A stretch of 64,000 nucleotides of DNA from Flavobacteriaceae bacterium CP2B (GCA_001683825.1 LXTR01000089.1:62001-126000); one strand, 5' to 3'; shown: positions 1 through 8,764, numbered from the stretch's first letter. A program made the numbers and translations. The notes: a model not told the origin generated them from the letters alone.

Positions 1-29
1 TGATTGTCGGCAATTAAAACTTTGATCAT
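1..29 (-). CDS. Start of a response regulator (5' end only)
   Basis: Only the first nine codons lie in the window. On the minus strand they read MIKVLIADN, the typical opening of a CheY-like receiver domain, in which the beta-1 strand is followed by acidic residues that bind Mg2+. A LuxR/NarL-type response regulator next to nadE-gldB-gldC is an arrangement I associate with flavobacterial genomes, which fits. Output domain and cognate kinase cannot be seen. Nine residues are suggestive, not proof. Confidence 0.5.
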
Positions 30-196
30 TTTGGTTTATTTGCTAGAATTTAACGCACTGTCTGCTCGGTGTCATGCGAACGTGCAATGTGGGGTTAAAG
101 ACGTTGTTTAGTTTAACAAAAATGTATTTTTTTTCTTAATTCGTAGCAATTTCCGTACACTTATTCGACTTAAACACCTGATTTTTAGGTGAGCGG

Positions 197-1012
197 TTAT
201 TTCATGCCCGGGGGGATCTCACAAACAGGGATGGGAAGCATCTTATGTTTGTTTGCAGTATTTAACCTGCTAAATATAAGAAAAACTTCCTTTTCGCGAC
301 CTGAAAAATCTTCCGGTTTTTTCCCGGCCTCCTGCATTTCCATGGCCCACTCCATTTCGGGGTAGGTGGCACCTATCTGTTCTTCATCCGTGCGGTCATC
401 GCCCCAAAGCCCGTCTGTAGGGGGGGCGTCCATGATGGCCTGGTTGATGCCGAGGTAGGCGCCAATTTCATATACCTCGGTTTTGAGCAAATCGGCAATA
501 GGGCTTACATCTACGCCTCCGTCCCCATATTTGGTGTAAAACCCGATACCAAAATCCTCTACTTTGTTCCCGGTACCTGCCACCAGGTATTTCTTCAGGG
601 CTGCAAAATAGTACAGGGTGGTCATACGCAGCCTGGCCCTGGTATTGGCCAGGGACATAAAGCGCTCTTCTTCGTCTTCCACCTTGGGAAACGCTGCCAC
701 CAATTGGTCAAATACGGGGGTCAGGTTCACGGGTTGCCGCCGTACATTGGGAAAGTGCTGCTGCAGCCACCGGATATGGTCATCGGCCCTTGACACCTGG
801 TCAGTTCCCTGGTGTATAGGCATCTCTATGCATAGGAGGTCTAACCCGGTTTTGGCACAAAGGGTAGAGGCCACGGCTGAATCTATCCCGCCGGAAACAC
901 CGATCACAAATCCCTTCATTTTTGCGCCACTGGCATATTCCTTTAACCAACTGACAATGTGATCGACTACTTTTTCCGTTTGCATGCGCCTGACTGTTAC
1001 GTTGAAATCCAT
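197..1012 (-). CDS. nadE: NH3-dependent NAD+ synthetase
   Basis: Catalyses the last step of NAD+ synthesis: adenylation of nicotinic acid adenine dinucleotide by ATP followed by amidation with ammonia (EC 6.3.1.5). The 271-residue protein carries the N-type ATP pyrophosphatase P-loop SGGIDS at residues 40-45. The downstream GTGNKVEDFGIGFYTKYGDG and PTDGLWGDDRTDEEQIG segments are typical of the family. No glutaminase (nitrilase) domain is attached, so free ammonia rather than glutamine is the expected nitrogen donor. The length matches the short bacterial form. The gene is divergent from gldB, with 65 bp between the start codons. Confidence 0.95.
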   Translation of the reverse strand: MDFNVTVRRMQTEKVVDHIVSWLKEYASGAKMKGFVIGVSGGIDSAVASTLCAKTGLDLLCIEMPIHQGTDQVSRADDHIRWLQQHFPNVRRQPVNLTPVFDQLVAAFPKVEDEEERFMSLANTRARLRMTTLYYFAALKKYLVAGTGNKVEDFGIGFYTKYGDGGVDVSPIADLLKTEVYEIGAYLGINQAIMDAPPTDGLWGDDRTDEEQIGATYPEMEWAMEMQEAGKKPEDFSGREKEVFLIFSRLNTANKHKMLPIPVCEIPPGMK

Positions 1013-1020
1013 TAACTTTG
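1013..1020 (+). promoter_or_regulatory. Possible -7 element upstream of gldB
   Basis: TAACTTTG fits the Bacteroidota -7 consensus TAnnTTTG and lies 57 bp before the gldB start. I see no TTG at the matching -33 position, so this is a weak call. Confidence 0.3.
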
Positions 1021-1077
1021 TGGCATAAAAATAAAACCTGAAACGGGAATAATAAAACTAAAACCGTATTACTTTTC

Positions 1078-2040
1078 ATGTATAGTAAGGGATGGCTATT
1101 GTTCTTGGTGTTCGGGTTTTGGATGGGGTGTGCCGGGGAACCGCGTGTCTCCGGGGAAATATCCAAAATTCCGGTAGACCTGAAGTTGATTCGGTTTGAC
1201 AGGGCTTTTGCGGAAGCCGGCCCCGCTGACCTTCCCTCCTTAAAGGCACAATACCCTTACCTGTTTCCGCCCCGTTACCCTGATAGTGTCTGGGTAGCGA
1301 AGATGCAGGATAGCCTGCAAAGGGAATTGCTGGCTGAAGTAGGGAGTGCCTTCGCCGATATGAGTGGGCTCCAGGGGGAACTGGAGTTGTTTTACAAGCA
1401 TGTCCGCTATTATTTCCCGGAAGAAAAACCCCCCGGGATTATCACGGTCACCTCCGAGGTGGACTACCAAAACAGGGTGATCCTTACCGATTCGCTCCTC
1501 CTTATAGGACTTGATAATTATTTGGGGAGTGACCACCGGTTTTACCAGGGGATAGACCGTTACATTGCGGCCGGGCTGGACGCGGAATTCCTGATCAGCG
1601 ATGTGGCCGGTGCTTTTTCAAAAAAGGTCAACCCACGCCCTGCGGAGCGCTCCTTCCTCGCCCGGATGATTTATTACGGGCGGGAATTGTACCTGAAAGA
1701 CCGCTTGATCCCCTGGGTCCCGGATGCCAGGAAAATAGGCTATAGCGAGGAGCAACTGGCATGGGCGGAGGCGAATGAGGAACAGATCTGGCGCTATTTC
1801 ATAGAAAGGGAACTCCTGTACAGTACAGACACCCAGCTGGGTCCCAGGTTCCTGGACCCCGCCCCTTTTTCGAAATTCCGGCTCGAACTGGACAACGAAT
1901 CCCCCGGACGGTTGGGGCGTTATGTGGGCTGGAAAATTGTGAGGGCCTTTATGGACCGGAATGACATAAGCCTGGAACAGCTCCTCCAATTGCCGGGGGA
2001 CGAGGTCTTCAGGCAGTCTAATTACAAACCAAAAAAATAA
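1078..2040 (+). CDS. gldB: Gliding motility lipoprotein GldB
   Basis: A 320-residue predicted lipoprotein: a short hydrophobic leader ends in the lipobox-like WMGC, placing the lipidated cysteine at residue 18. The body (DLKLIRFDRAF near the N-terminus, LIGLDNYLGSDHRFYQGIDRYI in the middle) matches what I recall of GldB. GldB is required for gliding in Flavobacterium johnsoniae and is a family marker. The gldC start follows the stop by two bases, which is the usual pairing and supports the call. The protein is membrane-anchored; its biochemical activity is not known from the sequence. Confidence 0.88.
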   Translation: MYSKGWLLFLVFGFWMGCAGEPRVSGEISKIPVDLKLIRFDRAFAEAGPADLPSLKAQYPYLFPPRYPDSVWVAKMQDSLQRELLAEVGSAFADMSGLQGELELFYKHVRYYFPEEKPPGIITVTSEVDYQNRVILTDSLLLIGLDNYLGSDHRFYQGIDRYIAAGLDAEFLISDVAGAFSKKVNPRPAERSFLARMIYYGRELYLKDRLIPWVPDARKIGYSEEQLAWAEANEEQIWRYFIERELLYSTDTQLGPRFLDPAPFSKFRLELDNESPGRLGRYVGWKIVRAFMDRNDISLEQLLQLPGDEVFRQSNYKPKK

Positions 2041-2042
2041 GA

Positions 2043-2375
2043 ATGGCTAAGCTGCATACATCCGTAATAACCCTAAAGGTGGGCCTTGATGAAAACCGGG
2101 TCCCCGAAAAACTACACTGGTCTGCCCAGGACGGCGGGATCGAGAATGAAGAAGCCAAGGCCATGCTGCTGTCTGTATGGGATAGCAAGAACCAGGAATC
2201 CCTTAAGATAGACTTATGGACCAAAGATATGCCGGTCGATGAGATGAAGGTATTTTTTCACCAGACCCTTGTGTCGCTTTCGGATACCTTTATGAAAGCC
2301 ACTCAGGACGAGAAAATGACGGCCACAATGAAGGATTTCTGTGATTATTTTGCCGAGAAACTGGAATTGAAGTAA
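2043..2375 (+). CDS. gldC: Gliding motility protein GldC
   Basis: A 110-residue soluble protein without signal peptide or membrane segment. It opens with HTSVITLKVGLDENRVPEKL and contains a WSAQDGGIENEEAKAMLLSVWD-type segment characteristic of GldC. It starts two bases after gldB, so the two are presumably co-transcribed and translationally coupled. GldC supports efficient gliding in flavobacteria but is not strictly essential there. The biochemical role is unknown. Length and context are normal for the family. Confidence 0.88.
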   Translation: MAKLHTSVITLKVGLDENRVPEKLHWSAQDGGIENEEAKAMLLSVWDSKNQESLKIDLWTKDMPVDEMKVFFHQTLVSLSDTFMKATQDEKMTATMKDFCDYFAEKLELK

Positions 2376-2491
2376 GAATGCCTCCCCGCGGGCGGTTACC
2401 GATGCGCAGGATATTGTTGCCCCCAGCCTGCGAATGACTATTTTAATTAACTTCAAACGACCTGCCAAAGGCGTATAAAAAGTAGGCCCTG

Positions 2492-3817
2492 ATGGAAAAC
2501 GACCTGAACTTCTCAATTCAGACCCTTGGTGAAAACCGCTATAAGTCCCCCATTGGATTAAGTACCACCAAGGGCGACCGTATTTTCAATTTCGTTAGGG
2601 AAGAAGAAAAAATGCTGTTCGATACTTCCCTGGAGGTCTTTACCAGGTGCCTGAGTGATAATACCATGCCCTATGCCATGGAAAAGGCAGGTCCCCGGGA
2701 GCACCTCTTTTTTGACCCTGCGAAAACCACGGCGGCAATTGTCACCTGTGGCGGGCTTTGTCCGGGGATCAATAATGTGATCCGCAACCTGGTGATGGGC
2801 ATGCATTATTTCTATGGGGTCAGGAAGACCCTGGGGGTTCGTTATGGATATGAAGGCCTGAATCCGGCTTTTGGGCATGAGCTGATAGAACTTACGCCAC
2901 AATTTGTGAAGGATATCCATATCACCGGGGGGACCATTCTGGGATCTTCCAGGGGCGAACAACCAGTCCCCGTTATGGTAGACTACCTGATGGCCAATAA
3001 GATTGATGTCCTATTTACCATTGGCGGGGATGGCACCCTGAAAGGGGCCAGGGCACTGAGCGAGGAAATCCAAAGAAGGGGGCTTCCCATTTCCGTAGTG
3101 GGTATCCCCAAAACCATCGATAACGACATCAGCCTGATTGATAAATCCTTTGGTTTTGAAACGGCCTTCGATATCGCGAGCCCCATCATCAGGGATGCCC
3201 ACAATGAAGCCACAGGGGTCCACAACGGAGTGGCCATCGTTAAATTGATGGGTAGGGACAGTGGGTTTATTGCGGCCTCCGCCGCCCTTTCCATGCCGAT
3301 GGTAAATTTTGTGCTGGTCCCCGAAATGCATTTCCAGCTACAAGGAGAAAATGGCTTTTTGTCTTTGTTAAAAAAGCGTCTGGATGCCAAACACCATGCG
3401 GTTGTTGTAGTGGCCGAAGGCGCCGGACAACACCTCTTTGCAGACGGCAGGGAGGCCCAAAAGGATGCTTCGGGCAATATCAAGCACAATGATATAGGGG
3501 ATTTGCTGCAGCAGGAAATCAAGGCGTTCTTTAACGCCCAGGGATACAAGATGACCATCAAATACATAGACCCCAGCTATATCATACGGAGCGCCCCGGC
3601 CAACCCGGGCGATAGCATCTTCTGCAGCAGACTGGCCTACCATGCGGTGCATGGCGCCCTGGCCGGCAAAACCAATTTTGTGGTGGGGATGTTAAACAAT
3701 TGCTTTGTCCACCTACCTATTTCACAGGTCGTACGGGAACGTAAAAAAATTGACCTGGAGGGCGAATTTTGGTTTGCCGTCCTCCAGAGTACCGGCCAGC
3801 CCTTTTTAATGTTTTGA
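2492..3817 (+). CDS. ATP-dependent 6-phosphofructokinase, plant-like group
   Basis: A 441-residue phosphofructokinase, longer than the roughly 320-residue E. coli PfkA. Motifs in order: CGGLCPGIN (87-95), GGDGT (178-182), GIPKTIDNDI (204-213), KLMGRDSGFIA, and a VVVAEGAGQ strand. The Gly in GGDGT and the Asn in TIDND are the residues expected in ATP-using enzymes; PPi-using forms usually have GGDD and TIDGD. The closest pattern I recall is the plant, trypanosome and spirochaete ATP-PFK clade. It phosphorylates fructose 6-phosphate in glycolysis in the cytoplasm. Phosphoryl donor is inferred from the motifs. Confidence 0.88.
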   Translation: MENDLNFSIQTLGENRYKSPIGLSTTKGDRIFNFVREEEKMLFDTSLEVFTRCLSDNTMPYAMEKAGPREHLFFDPAKTTAAIVTCGGLCPGINNVIRNLVMGMHYFYGVRKTLGVRYGYEGLNPAFGHELIELTPQFVKDIHITGGTILGSSRGEQPVPVMVDYLMANKIDVLFTIGGDGTLKGARALSEEIQRRGLPISVVGIPKTIDNDISLIDKSFGFETAFDIASPIIRDAHNEATGVHNGVAIVKLMGRDSGFIAASAALSMPMVNFVLVPEMHFQLQGENGFLSLLKKRLDAKHHAVVVVAEGAGQHLFADGREAQKDASGNIKHNDIGDLLQQEIKAFFNAQGYKMTIKYIDPSYIIRSAPANPGDSIFCSRLAYHAVHGALAGKTNFVVGMLNNCFVHLPISQVVRERKKIDLEGEFWFAVLQSTGQPFLMF

Positions 3818-3851
3818 GGTTACGCCTTGGGGACTGGGTTCCACCCGGGAG

Positions 3852-5696
3852 TCAGAATGGCCAGATGAAGGGCACCAGGAGGACCGTGGCGATGAAAAAG
3901 AGGACCAGCAGCGGAAACCCCACTTTGAAGTAATCCATGAAACGATAGCCCCCGGCTGCCATGACCATGGCATTGGTGGTAGTACCCACAGGGGTGAGGA
4001 AGGCCGTGGAGGCGCTTACGGCCACGGCAATCATGAAGGGTTTGGGGGAAACGCCGAGGGCCACGGCGGCCACAATGGCGATAGGCGCCATGAGTACGGC
4101 TGTTGCCGAGTTGTTGATCGTCTGGCTGAAGGCTGTTGTCAATAAAAAGATCCCCGCGAGCAAGACGGCCGGATGTATTTCGCCAAGGGTGGTTACCAGC
4201 CTGGCCGCGACCATGTCTGTCACCCCTGTCTTTTCGAGCGCCAGCCCCATCGGGATCATGGCAGCGATCATGATGACGCTGGTCCAGCTAATGCCTTTGT
4301 AGGCCTTTGAAATAGGGACACATCCGCTTAGCATCATAATGCCGGCGCTGATGAGCGCCGCGACCGCTCCCGGAAGTATGTTGAAGGCCAGCAGGAAGAT
4401 CATCAGGATCAAAGTCCCCATGGCGATATACGAACGCAGGTTCAGGGATTCCACGTTTTTGGACATGGCCTCCGGGCTACCGATGACCACGAGGTGCTTA
4501 TAGATCTTTTTGAGTGCCTCAATGTTTTTCCATGCCCCCCGGATAACAAAAGCATCCCCAGCTTTAATGGTAACGTTTTTCCCTTGCAGGGGCTGGTTGT
4601 TGCGGGATGCGCCCAGAAGCTGGATTTTGTGCTTTTTCAGGTATTTCCCCATGGGTAGGGTCCGGCCGACAAAATAGGATTGCGGGGTGATGATGATCTC
4701 GGCCATCCCCACCTCCTGGTTGATTAACTCCTTTTTCATTTCATCCTGGCTGCTCTTAGTGGGGATAAGGCCAAGTTTGAAATCCATTATCATGCGGTTT
4801 ACATCGGCCGAGGCCCCTTTGACCGTAATGATGTCATGGTAGCGCATGACTGTATGGGGTTTGGGCATTTCCACGAAGGGGAAGACTTTTTTAAGGACAT
4901 TCGGATGCCGCCTTTTGAGGCGGAGCACAGATACGTTGTAATTGTTCTCAAAGTCCCATTGGGCGATGGTGGTATCAAGAAGTGGCGACATGGATCGTAG
5001 GCGCAGCCGGTACATCTGGTCGCCTATACTGTAGTTTTCTATCCACTGATGAATCTCAGAATCAATATTTACCGGGCGGTTTTGGGTTTTGTGGCTGGGC
5101 AGCAGGCGGTGTCCCAGGTAGCGGAAATACAGGATGGAAATAAGGAGGAGGGGAACCCCGATAAGCGAGAATTCGAAGAAGCCAAACCCTTCGATCCCCT
5201 GTTCCAGCAGCGCATTGCTTACAATGATGTTCGGGGGGGTACCGGTAAGGGTCAGCAACCCACCCGTATTGGAGCCAAACGCCACCGGCATGAGCAGTTT
5301 TGACGGAAGGCTTCCGGCAGTCCATGCGGCCGATACGGTGACAGGCAGCAAGGCCGCTACCGTTCCGGTATTGCTCACCAGCCCTGACAATAAACTGGAG
5401 CCCATGGTGATCAGGATCAGAAGCTTTGGAAAACTGTTGCCGGCCCAGGACACAAATTTCTGCCCGGCCAGAGCTGTCCATCCCGTCCTGGAGAGGCCTT
5501 CCCCTATAATGAACAAAGCAGCGATCATAATCACCGTGGGGTTGCTAAACCCACTGAGGATCTCGGCCAGGTCCAGGATTCCGGAGAGGTACAGGGCCAG
5601 CATAGACATCAGGGCCACCACATCCGGGGGGAGTTTTCCCCAAACGAAAAGAAGGATGGTAATGGCCAGGATGACCAGTAAGGTAGTCATATCCAA
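3852..5696 (-). CDS. SLC13/DASS-type anion transporter with RCK_C domains
   Basis: A 614-residue inner-membrane transporter. Hydrophobic helices cover roughly residues 1-190 and 405-614. Between them lies a soluble segment of about 200 residues that looks like two TrkA-C (RCK_C) regulatory domains. Family-typical loops are SNTGTVAALLPV and GSNTGGLLTLTGTPPNIIVSNAL in the first half and NNSATAVLMAP and TPVGTTTNAMVMAAG in the second, which are the paired hairpin signatures of the sodium:sulfate/dicarboxylate family. Substrate could be sulfate or a dicarboxylate and is not decidable here. It follows the stress-protein gene by 17 bp, so the two probably form an operon. Confidence 0.85.
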   Translation of the reverse strand: MDMTTLLVILAITILLFVWGKLPPDVVALMSMLALYLSGILDLAEILSGFSNPTVIMIAALFIIGEGLSRTGWTALAGQKFVSWAGNSFPKLLILITMGSSLLSGLVSNTGTVAALLPVTVSAAWTAGSLPSKLLMPVAFGSNTGGLLTLTGTPPNIIVSNALLEQGIEGFGFFEFSLIGVPLLLISILYFRYLGHRLLPSHKTQNRPVNIDSEIHQWIENYSIGDQMYRLRLRSMSPLLDTTIAQWDFENNYNVSVLRLKRRHPNVLKKVFPFVEMPKPHTVMRYHDIITVKGASADVNRMIMDFKLGLIPTKSSQDEMKKELINQEVGMAEIIITPQSYFVGRTLPMGKYLKKHKIQLLGASRNNQPLQGKNVTIKAGDAFVIRGAWKNIEALKKIYKHLVVIGSPEAMSKNVESLNLRSYIAMGTLILMIFLLAFNILPGAVAALISAGIMMLSGCVPISKAYKGISWTSVIMIAAMIPMGLALEKTGVTDMVAARLVTTLGEIHPAVLLAGIFLLTTAFSQTINNSATAVLMAPIAIVAAVALGVSPKPFMIAVAVSASTAFLTPVGTTTNAMVMAAGGYRFMDYFKVGFPLLVLFFIATVLLVPFIWPF

Positions 5697-5713
5697 AAGG
5701 GTACTTCAGGAAA

Positions 5714-6496
5714 TTACTCGATGGCCAGTATCGGGGTTTGGGACTGCAATGTAAGGATCTGCGTGAGCCTTCCTTCTGAAGGCGTGCTTTTCCTGGCATG
5801 CTTCCTGGGAAGGATGACGATCATGTCTATTTCCTTTTCAGCCGCATATTCGGAGATGCCTTTCACAATATCGGGATTCTCAATATACATATGGTGTGCA
5901 TAGAAGGATTCCAGGTAATACTCGAGCAGTTTTTCATTTTTTTCGTCGGCGGGAGAATAGCCGTATTCGCCTGGTTCGTTTTTGATGGTCAGTACGTGGA
6001 CCCGGGCATTGAACCTCCTTGCCACATCCAGGAGGGTCCCCAGTACCGCAGTATCCTCTATTTCTTCACGGCCCAGGACCAGGGCCATGTTTTTTACCTG
6101 AAATTCACTGGTGGTCTGTGGGATGACCAACACGGGGCAATGGGCCTCCAGTACGAGTTCAGCCGTATGGGTGACGGTCCCTTCTTCGCCCGTGGTGCCG
6201 GAAGTACCCATGATAATGAGATCGGCTTTAAAACTTTCCCTGGCTTTTAAGATGGCAGTCGTGAGGCTTTCTTTGCTAACTGCCCAACTCATAGGCGAAC
6301 GGAGGTTTTTCCCATACCCTTTCCGTACGTTTTGAAAATCTTTTTCAAGGGCACTCTCCACCGCTTCTTTGTCAGCATAAAGCAGCTTGATGTGCATGTT
6401 GTTGCTGGTGCCTACATAATTAACGGCATAGTCCAGGGCGGCCCTGGAAGCTTCAGAAAAGTCAAAAGGTACGAGGATGGTGCGAATTTTGTCCAT
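5714..6496 (-). CDS. Universal stress protein, two UspA domains
   Basis: A tandem UspA-fold protein of 260 residues. The first domain begins KIRTILVPFDFSEASRAALDYA and ends with an IIMGTSGTTG loop followed by APVLVIP-like residues (HCPVLVIPQ), the nucleotide-binding region of the family. The second domain is more diverged. I place the start at MDKIRT rather than at an in-frame Met 13 codons upstream, because a good promoter (-7 element at 6524-6531) overlaps that upstream stretch. It is co-directional with the SLC13 transporter 17 bp downstream and may modulate it; that link is inference. Confidence 0.85.
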   Translation of the reverse strand: MDKIRTILVPFDFSEASRAALDYAVNYVGTSNNMHIKLLYADKEAVESALEKDFQNVRKGYGKNLRSPMSWAVSKESLTTAILKARESFKADLIIMGTSGTTGEEGTVTHTAELVLEAHCPVLVIPQTTSEFQVKNMALVLGREEIEDTAVLGTLLDVARRFNARVHVLTIKNEPGEYGYSPADEKNEKLLEYYLESFYAHHMYIENPDIVKGISEYAAEKEIDMIVILPRKHARKSTPSEGRLTQILTLQSQTPILAIE

Positions 6497-6523
6497 GGTA
6501 AATTTTTCAATGAATTGATGGCC

Positions 6524-6552
6524 CAAACTTACCAAAACACAGCTGGGTCCAA
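6524..6552 (-). promoter_or_regulatory. Promoter of the stress protein-transporter operon
   Basis: On the minus strand TTG (6552-6550), an 18-base spacer and TAAGTTTG (6531-6524) match the flavobacterial -33/-7 promoter pattern. Transcription would start near 6518, about 20 bases before the chosen start codon. Confidence 0.6.
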
Positions 6553-6695
6553 CATGATATGGATCAGTATTGCCAGAAATCCCCCCCCCTTTGTTGTTTT
6601 CGGTTCAGGGATTTCATAGGGTAGGCAAATATGCAGGGGGCAGAGCGTAAGGTTTGGCTATTTTGCCCTACTTTGGTATAAAGAACTAGCAGGCC

Positions 6696-7094
6696 ATGGA
6701 ACAAAGTGCTCCAAAGCGCAAACCGGAGATTCAAACGTTGATTTTTGTATACAATGCCCAATCGGGTTTTCGAAACGCGCTGATGGATACTGCGCATAAA
6801 CTCCTGAGCCCGTCTACCTATGAATGCCGGCTGTGCGAGATGACCTTCGGGCTGACAGGGGAGCGCAGGGGGTGGAAAAAATTCCGTGAGCAGAGCCCCG
6901 TCCCTTTCAAATTCCTGCACAAGGATGAATTTTTAACAACCTATGCCTCCAAATTCCAACCCAAATACACCTTTCCCATCGTCCTGGGAGATACGGGCGA
7001 AGACCTGGAAGTACTAATATCCACGGCAGACCTCAATAGCATGCAGGGCGCAGAGGACCTTATCAGGGCGGTGCAGGCCAGGACCGGGAGCTGA
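6696..7094 (+). CDS. Conserved hypothetical protein with a CxxC pair
   Basis: A 132-residue soluble protein whose function I do not recognise. It begins a short charged segment and then LIFVYNAQSGFRNALMDTAHKLLSP, followed by a CRLC motif (near residue 46) and an EMTFGLTGERRGWKKF stretch. The phrasing YNAQSG and the CxxC are strongly patterned, and I recall similar short proteins in other Flavobacteriaceae, so it is probably a real conserved family. The CRLC pair could bind metal or be redox-active, but no second pair is present. It ends five bases before the convergent engB stop. Confidence 0.7.
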   Translation: MEQSAPKRKPEIQTLIFVYNAQSGFRNALMDTAHKLLSPSTYECRLCEMTFGLTGERRGWKKFREQSPVPFKFLHKDEFLTTYASKFQPKYTFPIVLGDTGEDLEVLISTADLNSMQGAEDLIRAVQARTGS

Positions 7095-7099
7095 AGGGA

Positions 7100-7717
7100 T
7101 CAGCGGCTTTGTTGGCTATAGAACTCGCGGTTGATCTCGTCAATATAGCCCAGCAGTTCCTCCTTTCCCGTATGCTTTGTGGCCGAGGTGATAAAATAGC
7201 GCGGCGCTTCTTCCCAGGCGCCGGCGAGCAAGTGGTCTATATATATTTGTACCTGGTTGTCCAGGGCCTGTGGTTTTAACTTGTCGGCTTTGGTAAATAC
7301 GATGGCGAATGGGATCATGTGCTCGCCAAGCCACTCCATAAACGCCGTGTCAATGGGTTGCGGCTCATGCCTGACGTCCACCAATACAAAAGCGTTTACC
7401 AATTGTTTGCGCTTGCTGAAATAGTCGGTAATGTATTTCTGAAAGGTGTTCCGGTCTTTTTTGGAAACCCGGGCGTACCCATAGCCGGGCAGGTCTACCA
7501 GGAACCAGTTATGATTGATCTTAAAATGGTTGATCAACTGTGTTTTCCCGGGCTTTCCCGAAGTTTTCGCGAGGTTCTTTCGCTCGGTCAGCATGTTGAT
7601 CAGGGAAGACTTCCCTACGTTAGACCGTCCGATAAAGGCATACTCCGGCAAGGGCTCATTGGGGCATTTAAGCACATTGGAATTGCTCATGACAAAGTCG
7701 GCCGACTTGATTTTCAT
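7100..7717 (-). CDS. engB: Ribosome biogenesis GTPase YihA/YsxC/EngB
   Basis: A 205-residue TRAFAC-class GTPase needed for late assembly of the 50S subunit. All G motifs are visible: G1 GRSNVGKSS (30-38), a switch-I threonine region SGKPGKTQ (53-60), G3 DLPGYG (75-80), G4 TKAD (141-144) and G5 TSA near residue 177. Length and single-domain organisation are normal for the family. It lies 11 bp downstream of the alpha/beta hydrolase on the same strand, so the pair likely shares the promoter at 8520-8548. Confidence 0.95.
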   Translation of the reverse strand: MKIKSADFVMSNSNVLKCPNEPLPEYAFIGRSNVGKSSLINMLTERKNLAKTSGKPGKTQLINHFKINHNWFLVDLPGYGYARVSKKDRNTFQKYITDYFSKRKQLVNAFVLVDVRHEPQPIDTAFMEWLGEHMIPFAIVFTKADKLKPQALDNQVQIYIDHLLAGAWEEAPRYFITSATKHTGKEELLGYIDEINREFYSQQSR

Positions 7718-7728
7718 GGAGGGGCCTG

Positions 7729-8493
7729 TTAGAATTTTCGCTTTTGCAGCCAGGCGTACAAAAGCGTATTGAATTCGTTAGGATGTTCCATCATGGGGGC
7801 ATGCCCGCATTCCGGGATCCAGAAAAGGTCGGAATCGGGGAGCAATTCGTGGAAATCCATAGCGACCTTGGGTGGGGTCACGGTATCATTCTCTCCCCAA
7901 ATAATGCAGGTAGGGGTATGCATTTTAGGAAGGTCTTTGGCCATGTTGTGCCGGATGGCGCTTTTAGCGATCGCCAGGGTTCGGATGATCTTATTACGGT
8001 TGTTGACGGTCGCGAAGACTTCGTCCACGATTTCTTTGGTGGCCACTTCCGGGTCATAAAAGACGTCCTCCGCCTTTTTCTTGATGAATTCATAATCGCC
8101 CCGCCTGGGGTAACCGTCCCCCATGGCGCTTTCGTATAGCCCGGAACTGCCCGTAATTACCAGGGCTTTCACCATTTTGGGATATAGCTTGGTGTGCAGC
8201 AGCCCAATATGCCCTCCCAGGGAATTCCCCAACAGGATCACGTCTTTGAGGCCTTTGTATTCTATGAATTGCTCCAGGAATTTGGCAAAATTCTTCACGT
8301 TGGTCTTCAGGATCGGCATGTCGTAGATAGGAAGCTCGGGCACCAGGACCTTATAGCCCTTTTCCGGAAAGAAACTGGTCACCCCATGGAAATTACTGAG
8401 GCCGCCCATAAGCCCGTGTAAAATAATGATCGGGGGTCCTTCTCCTACCTCAATATACCGGTATTTCCCTTCCTTGGTAATCTTTTCTTCCAT
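7729..8493 (-). CDS. Alpha/beta hydrolase
   Basis: A 254-residue cytoplasmic alpha/beta-hydrolase. After the first strand comes the oxyanion-hole motif LHGLMGG (25-31), then the nucleophile elbow GNSLGG with Ser91, an acidic-residue strand (CIIWGENDTVTP) and the catalytic His in PECGHAPMMEHP near the C-terminus. The triad is therefore complete. I start at MEEKITKEG because the promoter at 8520-8548 lies inside the longer in-frame extension. Substrate is unknown. Flavobacteria often have this gene directly before engB. Confidence 0.85.
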   Translation of the reverse strand: MEEKITKEGKYRYIEVGEGPPIIILHGLMGGLSNFHGVTSFFPEKGYKVLVPELPIYDMPILKTNVKNFAKFLEQFIEYKGLKDVILLGNSLGGHIGLLHTKLYPKMVKALVITGSSGLYESAMGDGYPRRGDYEFIKKKAEDVFYDPEVATKEIVDEVFATVNNRNKIIRTLAIAKSAIRHNMAKDLPKMHTPTCIIWGENDTVTPPKVAMDFHELLPDSDLFWIPECGHAPMMEHPNEFNTLLYAWLQKRKF

Positions 8494-8519
8494 GCAGCAC
8501 GGCGTCTGTTGTCGATGGG

Positions 8520-8548
8520 CAAATATAGACATTTCCATGTTACGGCAA
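8520..8548 (-). promoter_or_regulatory. Promoter of the hydrolase-engB operon
   Basis: Minus-strand TTG (8548-8546), 18-base spacer, TATATTTG (8527-8520). Same spacing as the promoter at 6524-6552. Start of transcription is expected near 8514, 21 bases before the chosen start codon. Confidence 0.6.
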
Positions 8549-8689
8549 TGGTATTGCCAACTTACCCGGGGGTGTTTCCTTATGACCCCGCGGGCTAAAA
8601 ATAGATAAAAATTTCTTCAGGCCAACATTGGCTTCACCGCGGTTTCATTCCGGAATGCCCCCCCTGAAACCCCAAAATTTATCAACAAA

Positions 8690-8719
8690 GTGGTAATTTG
8701 TGGTAAAATGTGGTAATAA
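8690..8719 (+). promoter_or_regulatory. MraZ-box array (three 10-bp direct repeats)
   Basis: Three GTGGTAA heptamers start at 8690, 8700 and 8710, exactly 10 bp apart, so they lie on one face of the helix. In other bacteria MraZ binds arrays of TGGG/GTGG-type boxes with this period upstream of its own gene. Here they lie 46-75 bp before the mraZ start, just upstream of the -7 element, where a -33 contact would normally be. Autorepression of the whole cluster is the natural reading. Confidence 0.8.
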
Positions 8720-8725
8720 ATTCTA

Positions 8726-8733
8726 TATATTTG
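8726..8733 (+). promoter_or_regulatory. -7 element of the dcw cluster promoter
   Basis: TATATTTG matches TAnnTTTG and lies 31 bp before the GTG start of mraZ. No TTG is found at the spacing seen elsewhere in the window; the position is occupied by the MraZ boxes. Confidence 0.5.
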
Positions 8734-8764
8734 AGTTAATTATTAGAAAGCCAACCAAATTTAC

